Made by a program: the position numbers and the translations under genes | Assembly (NCBI GenBank): GCA_009917815.1 | Contig: RGER01000002.1 | Coordinates: 1 to 39,270, forward strand | Direction: 5' to 3' | Length of the DNA stretch: 39,270 nucleotides | Origin: Actinomycetota bacterium | Lineage (GTDB): Bacteria; Actinomycetota; Actinomycetes; Nanopelagicales; Nanopelagicaceae | In this document: one piece after another, positions 26,516 to 34,450 of the stretch | How the letters are laid out: each line of letters opens with the position of its first letter | How positions within the stretch are numbered: position 1 is the stretch's first letter | The notes under the pieces: generated by a model | Told to the model about the DNA's origin: nothing | The model's input: the letters and a program-made list of their open reading frames with translations, nothing else | Database searches by the model: none

Positions 26516-26572
26516 TTCTCGACTCTGTAGTTGTCGACTCAGTAGTTGTCGACTCTGTAGTTGTCGAGTTAG
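26513..26572 (+). repeat. 15-bp tandem repeat, 4 copies, spanning the map stop codon and the 3' end of the convergent gene
   Basis: TAGTTCTCGACTCTG, TAGTTGTCGACTCAG, TAGTTGTCGACTCTG, TAGTTGTCGAGTTAG are contiguous; each begins with TAG in the map frame. Confidence 0.95.
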
Positions 26573-27135
26573 TAGCCGTAATCGTCGTAAGTGCTGTCAT
26601 AGACACCACTCTGTGCGGCGAAGACTATTAAGGCGATCACAATGATGGCGCCCGCGATGCCGACCCAACCGAGGACAACGCCTGCGATGGCCATGCCCTT
26701 TCCTTTTTGTCGTGGATCGCGCTTGATCTGGCCGAGCGAGATATAGCCAAAAATCAGCGAGAGGATCGAGCCGATCCCATAGATCCAGAGGATGCCCAGA
26801 ACCAAAGCCGCAATCGACATTCCGTTAGTTCCGGTACTTGCCGGCATCGGAGCGCCATAAGGTCCGACGCCTACGGGAGGTAGACCCGGTTGACCATAGG
26901 GCGCTTGGGGGTATGAAGGTGCGTACGGAGCTTGAGCGTAGGTAGGGGTAGGCCCTGGTTGAGCCGGGCTCGCACTTCCAGCGCTCGGAGCAGCGGGGGA
27001 AGGGGGGATGGCCTCGGGCTTGACCGTTGCCGGGTACCACTTGCCATCCCAGGCTTGCCACCAACCGGGTGGGGGAGTCTGCCCGCCTTGTTGGTTGGCT
27101 GAGTCGCTGGCTGGATTTTCAGGATTCTCGCTCAT
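26569..27135 (-). CDS. DUF2510/DUF4190-like membrane protein, Pro/Tyr-rich linker
   Basis: N-terminal PPPGWWQAWDGKWYPAT (DUF2510-like), Pro/Ala/Tyr-rich middle, C-terminal NGMSIAALVLGILWIYGIGSILSLIFGYISLGQIKRDPRQKGKGMAIAGVVLGWVGIAGAIIVIALIVF (DUF4190-like hydrophobic pair). Confidence 0.85.
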   Translation of the reverse strand: MSENPENPASDSANQQGGQTPPPGWWQAWDGKWYPATVKPEAIPPSPAAPSAGSASPAQPGPTPTYAQAPYAPSYPQAPYGQPGLPPVGVGPYGAPMPASTGTNGMSIAALVLGILWIYGIGSILSLIFGYISLGQIKRDPRQKGKGMAIAGVVLGWVGIAGAIIVIALIVFAAQSGVYDSTYDDYGY

Positions 27136-27247
27136 GGGGTAATCCTACGACTCACCCGGCCGATTTTTCTCTTCCAGCCCTCCCACGTAGACTCAACCCT
27201 TGTGCCATAGGCGTTTTCGCCTGGGGTGCCGAACGGGAGGGGATTGG

Positions 27248-27469
27248 GTGTCGAAGAAGGATGGTGCCATCGAAATTGAAGGCACAGTCTCTGAAGCGCT
27301 GCCAAATGCCATGTTCCGTGTGGAGTTAGCAAACGGTCACAAAGTTCTCGCGCACATTAGCGGGAAGATGCGTCAGCACTACATTCGCATTCTTCCAGAG
27401 GACCGAGTCGTTGTGGAACTAAGTCCATATGACCTCACCCGAGGTCGCATCGTCTACCGATACAAGTAG
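27248..27469 (+). CDS. infA: Translation initiation factor IF-1
   Basis: GTG 27248: [73 protein letters not shown]. Confidence 0.96.
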   Translation: MSKKDGAIEIEGTVSEALPNAMFRVELANGHKVLAHISGKMRQHYIRILPEDRVVVELSPYDLTRGRIVYRYK

Positions 27470-27487
27470 CCGGTCGAAAGAGGAGCG

Positions 27488-27601
27488 ATGAAGGTAAAGC
27501 CAAGCGTGAAGAAGATTTGCGACAAGTGCAAAGTAATTCGCCGTCACGGTCGAGTTATGGTCATTTGCGAAAACCTTCGTCATAAGCAACGTCAAGGATA
27601 G
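27488..27601 (+). CDS. rpmJ: 50S ribosomal protein L36 (zinc-ribbon, 37 aa; below the ORF-track cutoff)
   Basis: ATG 27488 reads [37 protein letters not shown]; preceded by AGAGGAGCG. Confidence 0.97.
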   Translation: MKVKPSVKKICDKCKVIRRHGRVMVICENLRHKQRQG

Positions 27602-27670
27602 TAGTTACACCTTTATCAACCATCTATACCAAAAGCAGTAACGACAACTAGATACGCGTCACTCAACTTC

Positions 27671-28039
27671 GTGAAAGCGAAGACTCTCGGCCCGGAGGTC
27701 GAGACTCCACCCGGGCGGGTAGAGACGTTCGGCATCGGCCGCACGCGCTCGCAGAAAATTCTCGGCGCCACCGGTGTCAATCCAAATACTCGCGTGAAGG
27801 ATCTCGGTGAGCCAGAGCTCGCCAAACTCCGTGAATTCATCGAGGGCAATTACAAAATCGAAGGCGATTTGCGCCGCGAAGTTGCAGCTGACATTCGCCG
27901 CAAAGTTGAAATCGGTTGCTACCAAGGAATCCGTCACCGCCGTGGCCTTCCTGTCCGCGGACAACGCACCCACACCAACGCCCGTACCCGTAAAGGCCCT
28001 CGCCGCGCTATCGCCGGCAAGAAGAAAGTCACGAAGTAG
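27671..28039 (+). CDS. rpsM: 30S ribosomal protein S13, N-terminus absent or atypical (listed GTG start is doubtful)
   Basis: From ~27728: [93 protein letters not shown] is clear S13; the preceding residues [19 protein letters not shown] do not match the conserved S13 N-terminus. Confidence 0.65.
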   Translation: MKAKTLGPEVETPPGRVETFGIGRTRSQKILGATGVNPNTRVKDLGEPELAKLREFIEGNYKIEGDLRREVAADIRRKVEIGCYQGIRHRRGLPVRGQRTHTNARTRKGPRRAIAGKKKVTK

Positions 28040-28044
28040 GAGAC

Positions 28045-28452
28045 ATGCCACCAAAATCAAAGCAAGCGCCTGGCAAAGCAAAGGTGCGTCGCAAAGAGAA
28101 GAAGAATGTTGCTCACGGGCATGCCCACATCAAGAGCACTTTCAACAACACCATCGTTTCGATCACCGACCCTACGGGCGCTGTGATCTCCTGGGCTTCC
28201 GCCGGCCAAGTGGGCTTCAAGGGCTCACGCAAGTCCACTCCATTCGCTGCACAACTCGCAGCCGAAGCCGCAGCACGTCGCGCACAAGAGCACGGCATGC
28301 GCAAAGTAGATGTGTTCGTCAAGGGTCCCGGTTCGGGTCGCGAGACGGCTATTCGTTCCCTTCAGGCCGCTGGGCTGGAAGTGGGTTCCATCTCCGATGT
28401 AACTCCACAACCTCACAACGGTTGCCGTCCTCCCAAGCGCCGACGCGTTTGA
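28045..28452 (+). CDS. rpsK: 30S ribosomal protein S11
   Basis: [111 protein letters not shown]. Confidence 0.98.
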   Translation: MPPKSKQAPGKAKVRRKEKKNVAHGHAHIKSTFNNTIVSITDPTGAVISWASAGQVGFKGSRKSTPFAAQLAAEAAARRAQEHGMRKVDVFVKGPGSGRETAIRSLQAAGLEVGSISDVTPQPHNGCRPPKRRRV

Positions 28453-28472
28453 TGTCGAAGAGAGATAAATAA

Positions 28473-29099
28473 ATGGCTCGTTATACAGGCGCAGATTGCA
28501 AGCGTTGCCGTCGAGAGAAGGTCAAACTCTTCCTCAAGGGCTCTAAGTGCGATGGACCAAAGTGTCCTATTGAGTCACGCCCATACCCTCCGGGGCAACA
28601 TGGTCGTGGACGTAGCAAGGATTCCGAGTACCTCCTTCAGATGCGCGAGAAGCAGAAGTGCGCACGTATCTACGGTGTTCTCGAGAAGCAATTCCGTGGC
28701 TACTACGAAGAGGCAAATCGTCGTCAAGGTAAGACAGGCGAAAACCTTCTCCGCATCCTTGAGACTCGTCTCGACAACGTTGTCTACCGCGCAGGCTTTG
28801 CAAAGAGTCGCGACATGGCACGTCAGCTCGTCAAGCACGGTCACTTCTTGGTCAACGGTCACAAGGTAGATATTCCTTCTTTCCGTGTCTCGGAAGCAGA
28901 CGTCATTGACGTTCGCCCGTCATCTCTTGAAATGACTCCATTCCTCGTAGCTCAAGCCGAGATCGGTGAGAAGACCGTTCCAGCATGGCTCGAAGTTGTC
29001 GGATCAAGAATGCGCATTCTCGTGCACTCGCTTCCTGCTCGTCAGATCATTGACACCCAGGTGCAAGAGCAACTTATCGTCGAGCTTTACTCGAAGTAA
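28473..29099 (+). CDS. rpsD: 30S ribosomal protein S4
   Basis: [47 protein letters not shown]...[41 protein letters not shown]. Confidence 0.98.
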   Translation: MARYTGADCKRCRREKVKLFLKGSKCDGPKCPIESRPYPPGQHGRGRSKDSEYLLQMREKQKCARIYGVLEKQFRGYYEEANRRQGKTGENLLRILETRLDNVVYRAGFAKSRDMARQLVKHGHFLVNGHKVDIPSFRVSEADVIDVRPSSLEMTPFLVAQAEIGEKTVPAWLEVVGSRMRILVHSLPARQIIDTQVQEQLIVELYSK

Positions 29100-29160
29100 T
29101 CACCACCAAATCAACACGGGCTTCATATAACGGTCGCCCCGAACAAGTGGAGGAATAACA

Positions 29161-30201
29161 GTGCTGATCGCACAACGCCCCATCCTCTCTGAAGAGGTAG
29201 TCAGCGGATCACGCTCACGGTTCGTTATCGAACCGCTTGAGCCAGGATTCGGATACACGCTCGGAAACTCTCTCCGTCGCACCCTTCTCTCATCTATCCC
29301 AGGTGCTGCAGTAACCAGCATTCGGGTTGAGGGAATCTTGCACGAGTTCACCACGATCCCTGGTGTCAAAGAAGACATCACTGATCTTGTGTTGAACATC
29401 AAGGGATTGGTTATCTCGAGCGAACACGATGAGCCCGTCGTCATGTACTTGCGCAAGCAAGGTCCTGGCGTTGTTACTGCTGCAGACATTGCGCCACCCG
29501 CTGGCGTCGAAGTTCACAACCCAGGCCACCATCTCGCCACGCTTAACGGCAAAGGTAAGTTGGAGATCGAGCTCACTGTTGAGCGCGGTCGTGGGTATGT
29601 CACTGCAGTTCAAAACAAGCAACTCGGTGCAGAAATCGGCCGCATCCCAGTCGACTCCATCTACTCACCAGTTCTTCGTGTTACCTACAAGGTTGAAGCC
29701 ACTCGCGTGGAACAACGCACAGACTTCGACCGTCTCGTCGTTGATGTCGAGTCCAAGGAGAGCATCTCTCCTCGTGACGCCATGGCATCAGCAGGCAAGA
29801 CTCTGGTTGAGCTCTTTGGTTTGGCCCGCGAACTTAACCTCGATGCGGAAGGTATTGACCTTGGTCCATCACCTTCTGATGCAGCACTTGCCGCAGACCT
29901 TGCGCTCCCGATCGAAGATCTCGAGCTCACCGTTCGCTCATACAACTGCCTCAAGCGCGAAGGTGTTCACACTGTCGGCGAACTCGTCGGACGTAGCGAA
30001 GCTGATCTTCTCGACATTCGTAACTTCGGTTCGAAGTCAATCGATGAAGTAAAGGCCAAGCTCATCTCGATGGGTCTTGCACTCAAGGACAGCCCGGCCG
30101 GATTCGATCGTTCGCTCGTCATCTCCCATGATGATGACGAAGATTTCGATTACGACCCCACTGAAATTCCGCCGGTCATCATCGAAGACCAGCAGTTCTA
30201 G
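29161..30201 (+). CDS. rpoA: DNA-directed RNA polymerase subunit alpha
   Basis: [60 protein letters not shown]...; C-terminal [51 protein letters not shown] start. Confidence 0.98.
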   Translation: MLIAQRPILSEEVVSGSRSRFVIEPLEPGFGYTLGNSLRRTLLSSIPGAAVTSIRVEGILHEFTTIPGVKEDITDLVLNIKGLVISSEHDEPVVMYLRKQGPGVVTAADIAPPAGVEVHNPGHHLATLNGKGKLEIELTVERGRGYVTAVQNKQLGAEIGRIPVDSIYSPVLRVTYKVEATRVEQRTDFDRLVVDVESKESISPRDAMASAGKTLVELFGLARELNLDAEGIDLGPSPSDAALAADLALPIEDLELTVRSYNCLKREGVHTVGELVGRSEADLLDIRNFGSKSIDEVKAKLISMGLALKDSPAGFDRSLVISHDDDEDFDYDPTEIPPVIIEDQQF

Positions 30202-30213
30202 GGAGAGAGATAG

Positions 30214-30756
30214 ATGCCAACTCCAACTAAAGGTCCTCGCCTCGGTGGCGGCCCAGCACACGAAAAGATGATCCTTGCGAATCTCGCAAGCCAACTCTTC
30301 GAGCATGGCCGCATCACCACGACTGAGACCAAAGCCAAGCGCGTGCGTCCGCTCGCCGAAAAGATGATCACCTTCGCAAAGAAGGGCGATCTCGCTTCTC
30401 GCCGTCGCGTGATGACCGTGATCCGCAGCAAGGGCGTCGTACACACTCTCTTTACCGAGATTGGTCCACGTTTTGCGCAGCGCGATGGTGGGTACACCCG
30501 TATTACGAAGATTGGTCCACGCAAGGGCGACAACGCTCCGATGGCAATCATTGAGGTACTCGTCGAAGGCACGCCTGGTAAGAAGGCTGTCGTCGGCGAA
30601 GCAACTGCAACCGCAGCTAAGGCTGCAGCTAAGAAGGCTCCGGCAAAGAAGGCTCCGGCAAAGAAGGCGGCGGCAAAGTCTGATGACGCTGCACCTGCCA
30701 AGAAGGCTGCTGCCAAGAAGGCCCCAGCAAAGAAAGCTGCCGCTAAGAGCAAGTAG
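30214..30756 (+). CDS. rplQ: 50S ribosomal protein L17 with Lys/Ala-rich C-terminal tail
   Basis: [68 protein letters not shown]..., then [43 protein letters not shown]. Confidence 0.97.
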   Translation: MPTPTKGPRLGGGPAHEKMILANLASQLFEHGRITTTETKAKRVRPLAEKMITFAKKGDLASRRRVMTVIRSKGVVHTLFTEIGPRFAQRDGGYTRITKIGPRKGDNAPMAIIEVLVEGTPGKKAVVGEATATAAKAAAKKAPAKKAPAKKAAAKSDDAAPAKKAAAKKAPAKKAAAKSK

Positions 30757-30782
30757 TTCTTCACTCGTTCTAGCGTTTAGAT

Positions 30783-31649
30783 ATGAATAACGAAGAGCCC
30801 ACCAGCAATGGTGGGCTCATTCGTTTGCGCCTAGATATCTCCTACGACGGTGAATATTTCAACGGTTGGGCGAAGCAAGAAAAATTGCGCACCGTTCAAG
30901 GCGAATTAGAGAAGATATTCGGGTTTATCTTTTCGGCCGAAACTCCGCTTACCTGCGCCGGCAGAACTGACGCGGGCGTGCATGCACGAGGCCAAGTCGC
31001 CCACATGGATGTTCCAGAAGATAAATGGCGCGAGATCGAAACACAAGGTCTCTACCGCCTCAATCGTGCGCTGGCAGACGACGTGCGGGTGCTTGCGGTA
31101 GCGGCGACCAACATGGACTTCGATGCCCGATTTAGCGCGCTGGCCCGTACCTATTCTTATCGCATTGCAGATGGAGCAGTGGGTCCACTGCCGCTAAACC
31201 GCAAAAGCGTGCTCTCTTGGCCGGATCGCCTCGACGACGGTGCAATGAAGCAAGCAAGTGATTTGTTGTTGGGCGAGCACGACTTCACCGCTTTTTGTCG
31301 GCGTCGTGAATTTGCCACGATGATTCGAACGATTCAATCTTTTACATGGGAGCGCACCTCTGAATACTTGTGTGCCACCATTACGGCAGATGCTTTCTGC
31401 CATTCAATGGTGCGTTCATTGATGGGTGCGTTGACCGCTGTAGGCGAGGGGCGTAAGCCGATCGATTGGCCTGCCTCCATGCTCACTGCCACGGTGCGCG
31501 CAAGTGATGTCCCAGTGCTTCCACCTCACGGGCTGACGTTGGAACATGTGCGCTACCCTTCGCAGGCGGAATTAGCCGCGCGCGCAGCTGAAACAAAGAA
31601 GAGACGTCAGCGCCCGGATTATCGAGAGTCGGTTCATGGGTCACATTGA
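30783..31649 (+). CDS. truA: tRNA pseudouridine(38-40) synthase TruA (start may be TTG 30825)
   Basis: RLRLDISYDGEYFNGWAKQEKLRTVQGELE...TCAGRTDAGVHARGQVAHMDV...DFDARFSALARTYSYRI; LRLDISYDG is the usual N-terminus. Confidence 0.93.
   Translation: MNNEEPTSNGGLIRLRLDISYDGEYFNGWAKQEKLRTVQGELEKIFGFIFSAETPLTCAGRTDAGVHARGQVAHMDVPEDKWREIETQGLYRLNRALADDVRVLAVAATNMDFDARFSALARTYSYRIADGAVGPLPLNRKSVLSWPDRLDDGAMKQASDLLLGEHDFTAFCRRREFATMIRTIQSFTWERTSEYLCATITADAFCHSMVRSLMGALTAVGEGRKPIDWPASMLTATVRASDVPVLPPHGLTLEHVRYPSQAELAARAAETKKRRQRPDYRESVHGSH
30795..30824 (+). terminator. Terminator-like hairpin downstream of rplQ (GCAA loop)
   Basis: GAGCCCACCA (30795-30804) - GCAA - TGGTGGGCTC (30809-30818), then ATTCGTTT. 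Confidence 0.65.
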
Positions 31650-33237
31650 TGTCAGTGGAGTTACTTACATGCTCTCGGACGGACGGATTCTCTTAAGCGA
31701 CGTTTCCTTCCGAGTGGGCGATGGAGTGAAGGCCGCGCTGGTCGGCCCCAATGGCGCAGGGAAAACCACGCTCTTTCGTTTGATCGCCGGCGATATCGAG
31801 CCAGAACTGGGCGCCGTCGCGCGCTCCGGCGGGCTCGGAGTGATGCGTCAATTCATCGGATCGATTCGCGATGAGAGCACCGTTCGAGATCTCTTGATTT
31901 CAATTTCGCCTGCGGCGATTCGTGAAGGCGCGCTCCGAATGGATGCCACCGAAAAGAAGATGTCAGAATCCCACGATGAGGGCGATCAAATGGCCTACGC
32001 TCAGGCGATTTCCGACTGGGGTGACATAGGTGGCTACGACGCAGAAGTCACCTGGGATCTCTGTGCGATGGCAGCTCTCGGAAAGCCATTTGATGAAGTT
32101 GCTACGCGGCCAGTAAGCACGCTCTCTGGTGGCGAACAGAAACGTTTAGTACTCGAGGCGCTCCTGCGTGGTCCAGAGGAAGTACTTCTACTCGATGAAC
32201 CCGATAACTATTTGGATGTTCCAGGAAAACGTTGGTTAGAAGAACAGATCAACGAGAGCCGTAAGACGATTTTCTTCATCACACATGATCGTGAGTTGTT
32301 GGGACGCACTGCCAAGCGCATTGTCACTCTTGAACAGGGCAACAACGGAAGTTCTGTCTGGATACACGGCGAAGGCTTTGGCACCTGGCACGATGCGCGC
32401 AAAGCTCGCAATGCACGTCTTGCTGATCTGGTTTCACGTTGGGAAGAAGAGCATCAACGGCTAAAAGATCTTGTACGTACTTTGCAGATTCAGGCATCGA
32501 GCAGCCCAGATATGGCAAGCAAATATCGCGCAATGCAAACTAGGCTCCGTAAATTTGAAGAGGCCGGTCAACCTGCACCGCCGCCTCCAGAACAAAACGT
32601 GCGCGTGCGATTACGTGGTGGACGCACTGGCGTCCGAGCGGTCACGATGGAGAATTTTGCGCTCACTGGATTAACTAAGCCCTTCGATGGCGAAATCTTC
32701 TTTGGTGATCGAGTGGCGGTGCTCGGGGCAAACGGTTCCGGGAAGAGCCACTTCCTGCGCCTGCTCGGAGGGGAAGATGTGGCACACACGGGTACGTGTC
32801 GCTTAGGTGCTCGAGTGCAACCCGGACTCTTTGCGCAGACTCACGCCCACCCAGAGTTTGTCGGCAAGAGCCTCATTACCCTCCTCTGGGAGCTCCACTC
32901 ACTCCAACTCGGCCCGGCGATGTCGGTATTGCGCCGGTACGAACTCGACCAACAGGGGGAGCAGCGCTTCGAATCCCTCTCCGGTGGCCAGGCGGCTCGC
33001 TTCCAGATTCTCCTGCTCGAGTTGGAAGGCTCAACGCTCCTCCTGCTCGATGAGCCGACCGATAACCTCGATTTGGCGAGCGCCGAAGCGCTCGAAGATG
33101 GCCTTGAGGGCTTTGAGGGGACGGTGGTGACGGTGACCCATGATCGTTGGTTTGCCCGTTCGTTTGACCGCTTCTTGGTCTTTGGGGAGGACGGGGTGGT
33201 CCGGGAGAGCCCCGAGCCGGTCTGGGAAGCCTGGTAG
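31636..33237 (+). CDS. ABC-F family ATP-binding protein (two NBDs, no transmembrane region)
   Basis: Walker A GPNGAGKTT and GANGSGKSH; signatures LSGGEQKR and LSGGQAAR; Walker B LLLDEPDNYLD and LLLDEPTDNLD; 533 aa; overlaps truA by 14 bp. Confidence 0.93.
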   Translation: MGHIDVSGVTYMLSDGRILLSDVSFRVGDGVKAALVGPNGAGKTTLFRLIAGDIEPELGAVARSGGLGVMRQFIGSIRDESTVRDLLISISPAAIREGALRMDATEKKMSESHDEGDQMAYAQAISDWGDIGGYDAEVTWDLCAMAALGKPFDEVATRPVSTLSGGEQKRLVLEALLRGPEEVLLLDEPDNYLDVPGKRWLEEQINESRKTIFFITHDRELLGRTAKRIVTLEQGNNGSSVWIHGEGFGTWHDARKARNARLADLVSRWEEEHQRLKDLVRTLQIQASSSPDMASKYRAMQTRLRKFEEAGQPAPPPPEQNVRVRLRGGRTGVRAVTMENFALTGLTKPFDGEIFFGDRVAVLGANGSGKSHFLRLLGGEDVAHTGTCRLGARVQPGLFAQTHAHPEFVGKSLITLLWELHSLQLGPAMSVLRRYELDQQGEQRFESLSGGQAARFQILLLELEGSTLLLLDEPTDNLDLASAEALEDGLEGFEGTVVTVTHDRWFARSFDRFLVFGEDGVVRESPEPVWEAW

Positions 33238-33251
33238 CCAACTCGCCCGCT

Positions 33252-33281
33252 TTGACCCGTCCGCTCCAGCGCGGGTAATCT
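33252..33281 (+). promoter_or_regulatory. Putative housekeeping-sigma promoter for rplM-rpsI
   Basis: TTGACC (33252-33257), 18-nt spacer, TAATCT (33276-33281), ~110 nt before the rplM start. Confidence 0.5.
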
Positions 33282-33391
33282 TGCCCGTCGGTCCCCGAAC
33301 GGGGCCATGGCTCCACTCTTTCGGACAGGGTCTCTTCGGAGAAGTTCGCAAGATCGGGTTCCAGTACTAGATGTGAAAGAAGAGGTTCGGC

Positions 33392-33841
33392 GTGCGCACG
33401 TTTAGCCCCAAGCCTGGCGACATTGATCGTCAGTGGCATGTCATTGATGCAACCGACGTCATTCTCGGTCGCCTTGCCACGCACGCTGCCGTCCTCCTTC
33501 GCGGCAAGCACAAGCCCACCGTTGCAGCACACATGGACATGGGCGACTTTGTCATCGTTATCAATGCAGAAAAGATTGCCATGAGCGGTAACAAGCTCAA
33601 CCAAAAGATGGCACATCATCACTCTGGTTTCCCAGGTGGTCTTACGTCAGTGAAGTACAGCGACCTCCTTGTTCAGAATCCAGTGCGTGCACTCGAGAAG
33701 GCAATTAAGGGAATGCTTCCTAAGAGCTCACTCGGACGCCACATGGGTTCCAAGTTGAAGGTGTACGCAGGTCCTAACCACCCACACACCGCACAATCTC
33801 CAAAGCCATATACCTTTAATCAAGTTTCGCAAGTGAACTGA
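33392..33841 (+). CDS. rplM: 50S ribosomal protein L13
   Basis: [86 protein letters not shown] start. Confidence 0.97.
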   Translation: MRTFSPKPGDIDRQWHVIDATDVILGRLATHAAVLLRGKHKPTVAAHMDMGDFVIVINAEKIAMSGNKLNQKMAHHHSGFPGGLTSVKYSDLLVQNPVRALEKAIKGMLPKSSLGRHMGSKLKVYAGPNHPHTAQSPKPYTFNQVSQVN

Positions 33842-33850
33842 GGATAAATA

Positions 33851-34336
33851 GTGACGAACGAGATCGAAATCGACGACCTAGAAGCGAATGCGCCTTCTTC
33901 GTACTCAACCAGCACCCCTTCTGCTGCCACGAACCGTCCTGCCTTAACCGCTCCTGGCGGCGGCACTGGTCGTCGTAAAGAAGCTGTTGCTCGCGTGCGC
34001 ATCGTTCCTGGCAGTGGCCGTTGGACGATCAATGGTCGTACCCTCGATAACTACTTCCCTAACAAGGTTCACCAACAACTCGTCTCCGAGCCCTTCCGCA
34101 CCGTGGGTGCCGATGGCTCTTACGACGTACATGCTCGGATTCACGGTGGCGGCATCTCGGGTCAAGCCGGTGCACTCCGCCTTGGTATCTCTCGCGCACT
34201 CAACGAGATCGACACCGAAGCGCATCGCCCATCACTGAAGAAGGCTGGCTTCCTTACTCGCGATCCTCGTGCGATTGAGCGTAAGAAGTACGGCTTAAAG
34301 AAGGCCCGCAAGCGCTCGCAGTACAGCAAGCGTTAA
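33851..34336 (+). CDS. rpsI: 30S ribosomal protein S9 with extended N-terminus
   Basis: [36 protein letters not shown]...[23 protein letters not shown]...[36 protein letters not shown] start. Confidence 0.97.
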   Translation: MTNEIEIDDLEANAPSSYSTSTPSAATNRPALTAPGGGTGRRKEAVARVRIVPGSGRWTINGRTLDNYFPNKVHQQLVSEPFRTVGADGSYDVHARIHGGGISGQAGALRLGISRALNEIDTEAHRPSLKKAGFLTRDPRAIERKKYGLKKARKRSQYSKR

Positions 34337-34350
34337 TCAAGCTTTTCATG

Positions 34351-34389
34351 CAGAGCCCCGAGCCATTGCGGTTCGGGGCTCTGCTTTTT
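34351..34389 (+). terminator. Intrinsic terminator after rpsI
   Basis: CAGAGCCCCGA (34351-34361) / TCGGGGCTCTG (34373-34383), then CTTTTT. Confidence 0.9.
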
Positions 34390-34450
34390 CATCGGCGAGA
34401 GTCCGAAAAGTGTGTCCCAAAAGTCTGGGCTCTATGGAAGGATCAAAGTC

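Noticed and set aside
26513-26572. CRISPR-like or phage att-type repeat after map
   Set aside because: 15-bp units are contiguous with no spacers; no integrase or mobile genes in the window.
27671-27727. GTG 27671 as a genuine alternative S13 start
   Set aside because: No Shine-Dalgarno, lies inside a hairpin, and the encoded residues bear no resemblance to the S13 N-terminus; more likely leader RNA read in frame by chance.
32876-33622. 248-aa minus-strand ORF across the ABC-F 3' end and rplM 5' end
   Set aside because: Antisense to two well-supported genes and their promoter; Pro/Arg-rich, no domain; explained by local high GC.
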